NCBI RefSeq assembly: GCF_002284535.1
Contig: NZ_NPKH01000037.1
Location: forward strand, 226,609-290,608
Source: Mesorhizobium wenxiniae
Lineage (GTDB): Bacteria; Pseudomonadota; Alphaproteobacteria; Rhizobiales; Rhizobiaceae
Direction of reading: 5' to 3'
DNA: 64,000 nucleotides
The translations under genes and the position numbers were made by a program. The notes below the pieces were generated by a model. It was given only the letters and a program-made list of their open reading frames with translations, was not told the DNA's origin and made no database searches. Position 1 is the first letter of the stretch; the number at the start of each line of letters is the position of its first letter. Below, piece by piece: positions 9,318 through 17,111 of this stretch.

Positions 9318-10532
9318 CTAGCTTAATTCAGGCGTATGGTCAAACAAACGGCGGTGTTCTTTCAAAGCGTAGGTATCCGTCATGCCCGCCAGGAAATCGG
9401 CGACGCTGCGCGCCTTGATGCGATCGTCGGCCCGGTCCAGCCCTTCGCGCCAGCCGTCGGGCATGGCGCGCGGATCGGCGAAATAGACCTCGAACAGGTC
9501 GTTGACGATCTGCTCGGCCTCGTTACGCACGCGCATGACCTCGCTGTGCCGGTAGAGATGCTTGTAGAGAAAGGCTTTCAATTCCTTTTCGAACGCGGCC
9601 ATTTCGGCTGAAAAGGTCACCATCGTCTCGCCTGCCGCCCTTACCGCGTCGGCGCTGTCCGGCTTGATGCGGGCCAGATTGGCGGTGGTGGAAACGATCA
9701 CATCCTCGACCATCATCGTGATCTGCCGTCGCATCAGTTCGTGCCCTGTCCTCACATCGTCCAGCGCCGGATAGCGCTGGCGCACGCCTTCGAGGATCGA
9801 GCCGGGCAGCGAGACCTTTTCCAGCATGCCCAGCGTCAGGAAGCCGGATCTCAGGCCGTCGTCGATGTCATGGGTGTTGTAGGCGATGTCGTCGGCGATC
9901 GCTGCGCACTGCGCCTCGATGCCGGCGAAGCGGTCGAGTTCGAGGTCGTGCAGCTCCGAATAGTCGCGGATCGCCTGCGGCACCGGCCCCTTCAGACCCT
10001 TTCCGCTGGCGTCAGTCAGCGGTCCGTTGTGTTTTACCAGGCCCTCCAGCGTTTCCCAGGTGAGGTTGAGCCCGTCGAACTCGGCATAGCGGCTCTCCAG
10101 CCGCGTCACCACGCGCAGCGATTGCGCGTTGTGATCGAAGCCGCCCCAGGCGACCATTTTCTCGTTCAGCGCGTCCTCGCCGGTATGGCCGAAGGGCGTG
10201 TGGCCGAAATCGTGCACCAGCGCCACCGCCTCGGCCAGGTCCTCGTCGCCGCGCAGCGCCCGCGCCAGGGCACGCGCTATCTGCGCCACCTCGATCGAAT
10301 GCGTCAGCCGGGTGCGGTAATGATCGCCCTCATGCGCGACGAAGACCTGCGTCTTGTGCTTCAGCCGGCGGAATGCCGTCGAATGGATGATGCGGTCGCG
10401 GTCGCGCTGGAATGGCGTGCGGGTCGGGCTCTCCACCTCGTCGAACAGCCGCCCGCGCGACTTCGCCGGATCGCAGGCATAGGCCGCGCGCGGCCGATAA
10501 CCAAATCCGATGTCGCCCAACTCGTTTGTCAT
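9318..10532 (-). CDS. dgt: Deoxyguanosinetriphosphate triphosphohydrolase-like protein
   Basis: The 404-residue HD-domain protein is of the dGTPase type that hydrolyses dNTPs to nucleosides and triphosphate. The metal-binding signature is H in RLTHSIEVAQIAR, HD in LVHDFGHTPFGH and D in IADDIAYNTHDIDDG. The start MTNELGDIGFGYRP is chosen because residues upstream of it have no family counterpart and would run into the divergent Fe-S carrier promoter. Substrate preference cannot be read from sequence. Confidence 0.93.
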   Translation of the reverse strand: MTNELGDIGFGYRPRAAYACDPAKSRGRLFDEVESPTRTPFQRDRDRIIHSTAFRRLKHKTQVFVAHEGDHYRTRLTHSIEVAQIARALARALRGDEDLAEAVALVHDFGHTPFGHTGEDALNEKMVAWGGFDHNAQSLRVVTRLESRYAEFDGLNLTWETLEGLVKHNGPLTDASGKGLKGPVPQAIRDYSELHDLELDRFAGIEAQCAAIADDIAYNTHDIDDGLRSGFLTLGMLEKVSLPGSILEGVRQRYPALDDVRTGHELMRRQITMMVEDVIVSTTANLARIKPDSADAVRAAGETMVTFSAEMAAFEKELKAFLYKHLYRHSEVMRVRNEAEQIVNDLFEVYFADPRAMPDGWREGLDRADDRIKARSVADFLAGMTDTYALKEHRRLFDHTPELS

Positions 10533-10605
10533 CGCCGCTGCCGCAGTTGACTTGCCCCCTCGCGCTTCATACCTATCATGTGAAACCGAAAGCAAGGTGA
10601 CGCCC

Positions 10606-10953
10606 ATGGGCGCTGATGCCAAGACCGCCATAAAAGTCGAGATGACCGACGCCGCAGCCAGGCGGATCGCAAAGATTGTATCTGGCGAAGCCGGCAAGAC
10701 GGCGCTGCGCGTTTCGGTCGAGGGCGGCGGCTGCTCCGGCTTTTCCTATAAGTTCGACCTGGTCGAAACGCGCAACGATGACGACGTCGCCATCGAGAAA
10801 GACGGCGCAACCGTACTGATCGACGACCTCTCGCTGGTCTATATGGATGGCTCGGTGATCGATTTCGTTGACGACTTGATGGGCCAGTCGTTCCAGATCA
10901 GGAACCCGAATGCGGTCGCCTCGTGCGGCTGCGGCACCAGCTTCAGTATTTAG
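10606..10953 (+). CDS. erpA: A-type iron-sulfur cluster carrier (ErpA/HesB-like)
   Basis: The 115-residue scaffold of the HesB/IscA family carries the three cluster-binding cysteines in GGGCSGFSY and SCGCGTSF at the extreme C-terminus. Such proteins deliver [2Fe-2S] or [4Fe-4S] clusters to apo-enzymes. The ATG follows AAGGTGA. It is transcribed away from dgt and leads the VOC and xthA genes. The symbol follows common rhizobial usage; iscA-type naming is an alternative. Confidence 0.9.
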   Translation: MGADAKTAIKVEMTDAAARRIAKIVSGEAGKTALRVSVEGGGCSGFSYKFDLVETRNDDDVAIEKDGATVLIDDLSLVYMDGSVIDFVDDLMGQSFQIRNPNAVASCGCGTSFSI

Positions 10954-10954
10954 A

Positions 10955-11368
10955 ATGCCTGCCATCGGCGCGGTCCGTCAGGTCGCGCTTTCAGCCGGGC
11001 GCGATCTCGATGCAACGCTGGCGTTCTGGCACGACGTGCTTGGCATGACGGTGCACGTGCGCTTCGATCCGCCGGGCATCGCCTTCATCATGGCCGGCGA
11101 CGTGCGGCTGCTGTTCACCGATGGCCTGCCGGCCGGCACCGTCTATCTCGACATATCGGGCCTCGACGATTTCTACGCCTCGGCAAAAGCCGCCGGTGTC
11201 CCCTTCACCGCGCCGCCGATGCTCGTCCATCGCGACACCGAGGGCCTGTTCGGGCCGGCGGGGGAAAGCGAATGGATGGCCTTCCTAAAGGACCCGGCAG
11301 GCAATACGATCGGCCTCGTCGAACGTCATCCGCCGGAACAGCCCGAAACATCAGTGAGGCCGTCATGA
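10955..11368 (+). CDS. VOC (glyoxalase-fold) family protein
   Basis: The 137-residue protein has the paired beta-alpha-beta-beta-beta modules of the vicinal oxygen chelate fold, visible as ALSAGRDLDATLAFWHDVLG and later FLKDPAGNTIGLVERH. The substrate cannot be deduced. It starts one base after the Fe-S carrier stop and overlaps xthA by ATGA, so the three form a tight operon. Confidence 0.85.
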   Translation: MPAIGAVRQVALSAGRDLDATLAFWHDVLGMTVHVRFDPPGIAFIMAGDVRLLFTDGLPAGTVYLDISGLDDFYASAKAAGVPFTAPPMLVHRDTEGLFGPAGESEWMAFLKDPAGNTIGLVERHPPEQPETSVRPS

Positions 11369-12159
11369 AAATCGTCACCTGGAATATCAACGGCGTTCGG
11401 GCCCGCATGGGCAATTTGACCCATTGGCTGACGGAAAGCGCGCCTGATATCGCCTGCCTGCAGGAGATCAAGACTGTCGACGAGCAGTTTCCGCGCGCGG
11501 AGATCGAGGCGCTCGGCTACAACGTTGAAATATATGGCCAAAAAGGTTTTAACGGCGTCGCCATCCTGTCGAAGCTGCGCTTCGACGAGGTCATCAGAGG
11601 CTTGCCGGGTGACGACACCGACGAGCAGGCGCGTTTCATCGAGGGCGTGTTCTCGACCGACAAAGGCGCGTTGCGCGTTGCCTCGCTCTACTTGCCGAAC
11701 GGCAACCCGATCAATGACGAGAAGAAGTTCTCCTACAAGCTTTCCTGGATGGCGCGGCTGGAGCGCTGGGCCGAGGAACGGCTCATGCTCGAAGAGGCGC
11801 TGGTGCTGGCCGGGGATTACAATGTCATCCCCGAATACATCGACGCGAAATTCCCGGAGAACTGGCTGAGCGACGCGCTATTCCAGCCGCAGACGAGGCA
11901 GGCGTTCCGCCGGCTGAAGAATCTCGGCTTCACCGAAGCGGTGCGCGCGGTCACCGACGCGCCGGACATCTTTACTTTCTGGGATTATCAGGCCGGCGCC
12001 TGGCAGAAGAACAACGGCATCCGCATCGATCACTTGCTGCTCTCGCCCGAAGCCGCCAACCGCTTTTCCTCGGTCTCGATCGAAAAGCATGTGCGCGCTT
12101 GGGAAAAACCCTCCGACCATGTGCCGGTGGCCGTCGAACTGGCTTTCGCGCCAATCTGA
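11365..12159 (+). CDS. xthA: Exodeoxyribonuclease III / AP endonuclease
   Basis: The 264-residue exonuclease-endonuclease-phosphatase fold enzyme cuts DNA at abasic sites and removes 3' blocks. Family motifs in order are WNINGVRAR near the start, CLQEIKTVDEQFP, LAGDYNVIPEYIDAK, IRIDHLLLSPEA and the terminal catalytic SDHVPVAVEL. Length matches bacterial Xth. The ATG overlaps the VOC gene stop. Confidence 0.95.
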   Translation: MKIVTWNINGVRARMGNLTHWLTESAPDIACLQEIKTVDEQFPRAEIEALGYNVEIYGQKGFNGVAILSKLRFDEVIRGLPGDDTDEQARFIEGVFSTDKGALRVASLYLPNGNPINDEKKFSYKLSWMARLERWAEERLMLEEALVLAGDYNVIPEYIDAKFPENWLSDALFQPQTRQAFRRLKNLGFTEAVRAVTDAPDIFTFWDYQAGAWQKNNGIRIDHLLLSPEAANRFSSVSIEKHVRAWEKPSDHVPVAVELAFAPI

Positions 12160-12256
12160 TCATTTCGGGCTCGGACCGCCGGATTCCCGGTTGATGGACC
12201 GTCATATCGCCACAATCGGGGTTTCCGCTGCAATCCGGGTTCGGCCGGGGTTCAAG

Positions 12257-12547
12257 ATGACGATCAGATTTGCGCTTTGCCCATGTGCCGCCGCGCTCGC
12301 CCTCGCGGCGACGCCGGCGTTTGCCGATCCTGAATGCCTGGCCAACGGGAAATCATTCCAGATCGGCCAGGTCGCCTGTCTGACGCTGTCCGGCCGGAGC
12401 CATCTCGCCCGCTGCGATATGGTGCTCAACAACACGTCATGGACAAAGATTCGGGACGAATGCCCGCGAACGACGCTGGCGCCGTCGGCCACGCCAATTT
12501 CAACACCTGAGTCCGGTCTCGTTCCGACGGAACCCACCGAGAACTGA
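12257..12547 (+). CDS. Small secreted hypothetical protein
   Basis: The 96-residue product begins with a signal peptide (MTIRFALCPCAAALALAATP, cleavage after AFA). The mature part contains cysteines in ECLANGKSFQIGQVACL, CDM and DECP, suggesting disulfides, then a Pro/Thr-rich tail. No family recognised. It converges on exoR. Confidence 0.65.
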   Translation: MTIRFALCPCAAALALAATPAFADPECLANGKSFQIGQVACLTLSGRSHLARCDMVLNNTSWTKIRDECPRTTLAPSATPISTPESGLVPTEPTEN

Positions 12548-12631
12548 TCTTCCGACTTGATTTTTCGAAGTAGCCAGTCCTCCGACTTATTGCCTTTCTC
12601 ACTATCGGCTTCGTGGCTACCGGCTTCTTGG

Positions 12632-13468
12632 CTACTGGTCGCCGCCGCCCTTGGTGAGGATGTCGTCGGCCAGCGAAATCGCGGTGCGGCGGTCGGCCTC
12701 GCCCGCGGCGGCAAACGCCTCTTCCTGCATGCCGCGTATCCATGGCTGGTCGGAAGGTGAGGCCCGTTCGAGCGCCGCGGTCATCATCGCCAGCCCCCGA
12801 ACGATCTTACCGCTCTGGAAAAGCAGATGGCCGAGCGTTGCCTGCGCGCCGGCATGGCCCTTTTCCGCGGCGAGTTGGAACCAGCGTCCGGCCTGCTTGA
12901 TGCTGGCCTTGACGCCGCCCTTGCCATTCAGGAAGATCTGGCCCATCTCGAACTGGGCATTCGGGTTGCGGTAATTGGCGGCGGCGCGCATGTAATATTC
13001 CTGGGCCGCCACCTCGTTCTCTGTGATGGGGCTGCCGGGGATGCCCTTTCTCAAATAGTCGCCGAGCGCCACGAGCGCGTCCGACACATAGCTCTCTTCC
13101 GGCGAACCGGGCTCCACGTCCTGGTCGGCAATCTCGCTGAAGAACTTGAACGCCGCGTAGTCGTCGCGCTCCACGCCGTCACCCTCGGCATACATGCGCG
13201 CAAGCTTCCAGGTGGCGCCGATCTGGCCGTTTTCGGCCGCGTATTTGTAGGCCTCCGCGGCCTGTTCCTTGCGGCCGTTCTTGTAGGCGGAGAAGCCGAA
13301 CTGAAACACCGCCCACGGGCTGGACTGCGGCTTCACGCCGGTCTTGTCGTCGAACACCTTGTCGTCGAAGGCCATGGCCTGGCCCGCGGCGCCCAAGGTC
13401 GCGCCAAAAGTGGCGATAGCGACCAGTGCCGAAAAGACAGACAACCTCAGCAACTCAGATATCCGCAT
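12632..13468 (-). CDS. exoR: Exopolysaccharide production negative regulator ExoR (Sel1-repeat, periplasmic)
   Basis: The 278-residue protein has an N-terminal signal segment (LRLSVFSALVAIATFG) and repeated Sel1/TPR-like motifs such as AYKYAAENGQIGATWKLARM and KGHAGAQATLGHLLFQSGK. It matches the ExoR layout I recall from Sinorhizobium: AFD near the mature start, KFF-type EIADQGVEPGS motif, and the ending TAALERASPSDQPW. In that genus ExoR is a periplasmic repressor of the ExoS-ChvI two-component system, controlling succinoglycan, motility and symbiosis; this role is inferred here. The ATG lies inside the last codons of ilvD (14-bp overlap), implying translational coupling. Confidence 0.85.
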   Translation of the reverse strand: MRISELLRLSVFSALVAIATFGATLGAAGQAMAFDDKVFDDKTGVKPQSSPWAVFQFGFSAYKNGRKEQAAEAYKYAAENGQIGATWKLARMYAEGDGVERDDYAAFKFFSEIADQDVEPGSPEESYVSDALVALGDYLRKGIPGSPITENEVAAQEYYMRAAANYRNPNAQFEMGQIFLNGKGGVKASIKQAGRWFQLAAEKGHAGAQATLGHLLFQSGKIVRGLAMMTAALERASPSDQPWIRGMQEEAFAAAGEADRRTAISLADDILTKGGGDQ

Positions 13469-15179
13469 AACAATGTGTTTCTTTCGCACCACCGGGATGG
13501 GTGACCGCGCCGTCGCGGGCAGGCCCCACCGTTTGTGCATATTTCCAGATCGCGCCCGACTGATAGTCGGTCGCGCGGGCCTTCCAGGCCTTTGCCCTAG
13601 CCGCCAGTTCGGTGTCGGACAGCGCCACCTCGATCGTGCCGTTCACCGCGTCGATCGAGATCAAATCGCCATCCCTGAGCAGCCCGATCGGACCACCCAC
13701 GGCGGCTTCCGGCCCGACATGGCCGATGCAGAAGCCGCGTGTCGCACCCGAAAAACGTCCGTCGGTGATGAGAGCCACCTTGCCGCCCATGCCCTGGCCA
13801 TAGAGCGCCGCCGTCGTCGATAGCATTTCGCGCATGCCCGGACCGCCGCGCGGACCCTCGTAGCGGATGACGAGGACCTCGCCTTCGCTGTAGCTGCGAT
13901 CCGTAACCGCCTCGAAACATTCCTCTTCCGAATCGAAACAGCGCGCCGGACCAGAGAATTTCAGCTCCGACATGCCCGCGACCTTCACGATCGCGCCTTC
14001 GGGGGCAAGGTTTCCCTTCAAGCCCACGACGCCACCCGTTTGGGTGATTGGTCGGTTGGCGGGACGGACCACATCCTGGCTATCATTCCAGGCTACGTGC
14101 TCCATATTTTCGGCTAAAGTGCGGCCGGTCACCGTCAGGCAGTCGCCGTGCAGATAGCCGTGGTCGAGCAACGTCTTCATCAAGAGCGGAATGCCGCCGG
14201 CCTCGAACATGTCCTTGGCGACATATTTGCCGCCCGGCTTCAGGTCGGCGATGTAGGGCGTCTTCTCGAAGATCCTGGCTACATCGAAGAGGTCGAACTT
14301 TATCCCGGCCTCATGCGCGATCGCCGGCAAATGCAGCGCTGCGTTGGTCGAGCCGCCGGTGGCCGAGACCACGGTCGCCGCATTCTCCAGCGCCTTCAGC
14401 GTGACGATGTCGCGCGGGCGGATATTCTTTGCGATCAGCTCCATGATCTTTTCGCCGGAGGCGAAGTTGAAGCGGTCGCGCATCTCGTAGGGCGCCGGTG
14501 CCCCGCAGGAATATGGCAGCGCCAGACCGATGGCCTCGGCGACGGTGGCCATGGTGTTGGCGGTGAACTGGGCGCCGCAAGAGCCGGCCGACGGACAAGC
14601 GGCTTGTTCGATTTCGAGGAGCTCGGCGTCGCCGATCGTGCCGACCGAGTGCTGGCCGACGGCCTCGAACACATCCTGCACGGTGATCTGCCGGCCCTTG
14701 TAGGAACCGGGCAGTATCGAGCCGCCATAGATGAAGATCGACGGCACGTTGAGCCGCACCATGGCCATCATCATGCCGGGCAGCGACTTGTCGCAACCGG
14801 CAAGGCCGACCAGCGCATCGTAGCAATGGCCGCGCATGGTGAGTTCGACCGAATCGGCTATGACCTCGCGCGACACCAGTGACGATTTCATGCCCTGGTG
14901 GCCCATGGCGATGCCGTCCGTGACGGTGATGGTGCAGAATTCGCGCGGCGTGCCGTTCGCCGCGGCGACGCCCTTCTTGACCACCTGCGCCTGGCGCATC
15001 AGCGAGATGTTGCACGGTGCCGCCTCGTTCCAGCAGCTCGCTACACCGACCAGCGGCTGCGCGATCTCGGCCGCCGACAATCCCATCGCATAGAGATAGG
15101 AGCGGTGCGGCGCGCGCGCCGGACCGACGGTCACATAGCGGCTGGGCAGCTTGGCCTTGGAGATGACTCTGGCGTTCAT
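13455..15179 (-). CDS. ilvD: Dihydroxy-acid dehydratase
   Basis: The 574-residue Fe-S enzyme converts dihydroxy acids to 2-keto acids in branched-chain amino acid synthesis. Cluster cysteines lie in VASCWNEAAPCN, LAGCDKSLPGMMMAM and CPSAGSCGAQFTANTM; ITDGRFSGATRGFCIGH and the C-terminal GP-rich motif are also present. The ATG at MNARVISKAKL has AAGGAAGAG upstream, and the longer frame lacks an RBS. exoR follows with overlap. Confidence 0.96.
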   Translation of the reverse strand: MNARVISKAKLPSRYVTVGPARAPHRSYLYAMGLSAAEIAQPLVGVASCWNEAAPCNISLMRQAQVVKKGVAAANGTPREFCTITVTDGIAMGHQGMKSSLVSREVIADSVELTMRGHCYDALVGLAGCDKSLPGMMMAMVRLNVPSIFIYGGSILPGSYKGRQITVQDVFEAVGQHSVGTIGDAELLEIEQAACPSAGSCGAQFTANTMATVAEAIGLALPYSCGAPAPYEMRDRFNFASGEKIMELIAKNIRPRDIVTLKALENAATVVSATGGSTNAALHLPAIAHEAGIKFDLFDVARIFEKTPYIADLKPGGKYVAKDMFEAGGIPLLMKTLLDHGYLHGDCLTVTGRTLAENMEHVAWNDSQDVVRPANRPITQTGGVVGLKGNLAPEGAIVKVAGMSELKFSGPARCFDSEEECFEAVTDRSYSEGEVLVIRYEGPRGGPGMREMLSTTAALYGQGMGGKVALITDGRFSGATRGFCIGHVGPEAAVGGPIGLLRDGDLISIDAVNGTIEVALSDTELAARAKAWKARATDYQSGAIWKYAQTVGPARDGAVTHPGGAKETHCYADI

Positions 15180-15417
15180 ACTCTTCCTTGCCGCGGGCGG
15201 TGCGACCTGCCCCATTGCCGAGCCTCTTTGGGCACGTGTTCCGGGACAAATTCGAGTGCGCCGGGTTTATGGCGGGAAATAGGCAATCTCCCCGGGCGTC
15301 CTTGTCGTGCGAGGGTTGCTCAGAAACTGTTGCCAAAACGTCACAATCGCGGGAGGCAGAGGGGTGCCGCGTTTTTGTAACCCCGCCTGCATGTCAGGAA
15401 GCCGCTCGAACAAAAAA

Positions 15418-15434
15418 GCCGGGCAATGCCCGGC
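15418..15434 (-). terminator. Rho-independent terminator after the FadL-type gene
   Basis: The stem GCCGGGC-AAT-GCCCGGC is flanked by A6 on the left and T5 on the right, so it can act in both directions. It lies 25 bp after the stop of the FadL-type gene. Confidence 0.88.
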
Positions 15435-15458
15435 CTTTTTGCTATTGAAAACTTATGT

Positions 15459-16679
15459 TTAGAACTTGACCTTAACCGAAGCTGAGCCGGCAAGGAGCAG
15501 ATCGTCGTCGTATGTGTAGGTGACGGCATTTGCCGTGTCGCCAACACCGGTGAAGGTCGACGACCCACTGGTCAGAACACCGATCGAACCACCAAGTCTG
15601 ACCTCGATCTTGTCGTTCGGCGAATACGAAATGCCGCTGGCCACGGACCAGGTGTCCGACTGATAGCCGGAGGTCGTCGAGGTTCCACGATCCCAGGTCA
15701 GCGAAACCGCGCCAGACAATTGGTCGGAAAACTTGTGAGCTATGCCACCCGAAACCGTCCAGCCGTCGCGATAAAGCAGGTCGAAAGAAACGGGCGAGGG
15801 AGCGCCGGTCACCGGACTGCGCACGCCATTGATGGGAATGACGCCAAGCCTGCTCCATTCCTGCCAGCGGATGGAACCAAAGGCCAGCCAGCCAGGCGCT
15901 ATACCGCTCTGTAGCTTGAGTTCCACAGCTTGGGGTATCTCGGCCGAGGCGGAGACAGGGAAGACCCCGGTAGCGCCTGGAATCAGATCCGCCGGAAAGG
16001 CGCCCCTAAAACCGGTGGTGTCGACAGTTCCCGACAGCTCGTCATATTTGTAGCTCGAAGAGTACATCAGGCTTCCGCGCAAGGCGATTTCGGGAATTTC
16101 ATAGGCGGCACCAACACGCCAGCCCCACGCCTCGTCTGAAAGCTGAAACTTGCCGATGCCGGTATTGCCGAAGGCCAGCAAGGTCTGCCGCGACAGGAAT
16201 GCATCAACCTCCTGGTAGGAGACGCCGCCGATGAACCGCATCGAGCCCTTGCCAACATTTACCTTGTAGGAGCAGGTAAGGCCGAAATCATTTGTTTTGA
16301 CGTAGTATTCGACCGCCGTTGGCGAATAGGCGTTGTTCATTCCGAAGTCTGCCTCCGCACCATACGGTTCCGTATAGGTGGCAAGGCAATCCACAGGTTC
16401 AAAGAGGTTGGCCTTGATACCGATGCGCGGCACCGCATAGTCGCCACCAACGTCCACTGACGAAGACGACAATCCGGAGCCATCCAGGCGCTGCACATTC
16501 TTCAGCGTACGCTGTGGCGAAACATAGGTGACGCCAGCGTCGACCGAATATGGCGCGGCATCAAACAACTGGTCGATGTTGACGCCGCCCCGGTCGAAAC
16601 CGCCCGCGTTCGCAACGCTCGAAATCAATAGCGAACAGCACCCCGTCCCCAGAAGCGCTTTCAGACGCAAATTGTTCAC
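15459..16679 (-). CDS. OmpP1/FadL-type outer-membrane transporter
   Basis: The 406-residue protein carries a signal peptide ending SSVANA, then GGFDRGGVNIDQLFD and long alternating beta-strand sequence, and ends in an outer-membrane C-terminal signature (ASVKVKF, terminal Phe). FadL-family proteins admit long-chain fatty acids or other hydrophobic compounds; the substrate here is unknown. It stands alone with its own terminator. Confidence 0.85.
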   Translation of the reverse strand: MNNLRLKALLGTGCCSLLISSVANAGGFDRGGVNIDQLFDAAPYSVDAGVTYVSPQRTLKNVQRLDGSGLSSSSVDVGGDYAVPRIGIKANLFEPVDCLATYTEPYGAEADFGMNNAYSPTAVEYYVKTNDFGLTCSYKVNVGKGSMRFIGGVSYQEVDAFLSRQTLLAFGNTGIGKFQLSDEAWGWRVGAAYEIPEIALRGSLMYSSSYKYDELSGTVDTTGFRGAFPADLIPGATGVFPVSASAEIPQAVELKLQSGIAPGWLAFGSIRWQEWSRLGVIPINGVRSPVTGAPSPVSFDLLYRDGWTVSGGIAHKFSDQLSGAVSLTWDRGTSTTSGYQSDTWSVASGISYSPNDKIEVRLGGSIGVLTSGSSTFTGVGDTANAVTYTYDDDLLLAGSASVKVKF

Positions 16680-17111
16680 GAATCTCCTCCCGAATACGTA
16701 TGGGATTAAGCTAGAACCAATTCAGGTTAACGGCGCAACAATGAATTCCCGATGCGTACATGTACACCTTCGCCGACCGCATTTTAGACAAAGTGACAGC
16801 TTTCCTCGCAAAGCCGGAAAACGGCCCGTTCGGTTGCAAATCGACAAAAAATCCAGAAAACTCGCGTGGAACGACGCCAAAACGGCCGGTTTTGCGAAGA
16901 CAAGGCCACATTGTTACATTATGGCAACAATTGGGCTAAAACATTCCGTTTACGTCAAGATTTACGCTGCGGAACGCCTATTCTCGCGGCAGGAAGCCGT
17001 CCGAAAAGCAAAGTTCGCAGGACTCGCGAATCCTGAGCATCGGACCCAAAAGCGGAAGCCGGTTTTGGCCAATCCGAACCTCAGCCAATTCGATTCTCAA
17101 ACCAGAATAAG
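16680..17111. other. Intergenic region between FadL-type gene and valS
   Basis: No convincing gene on either strand. It must hold the promoter of the FadL-type gene near its left edge. The stretch around 17040-17070 contains CCCAAAAGCGGAAGCCGGTT, which resembles the degenerate intergenic repeats frequent in rhizobia. It is noticeably more AT-rich than the flanking genes. Confidence 0.6.
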
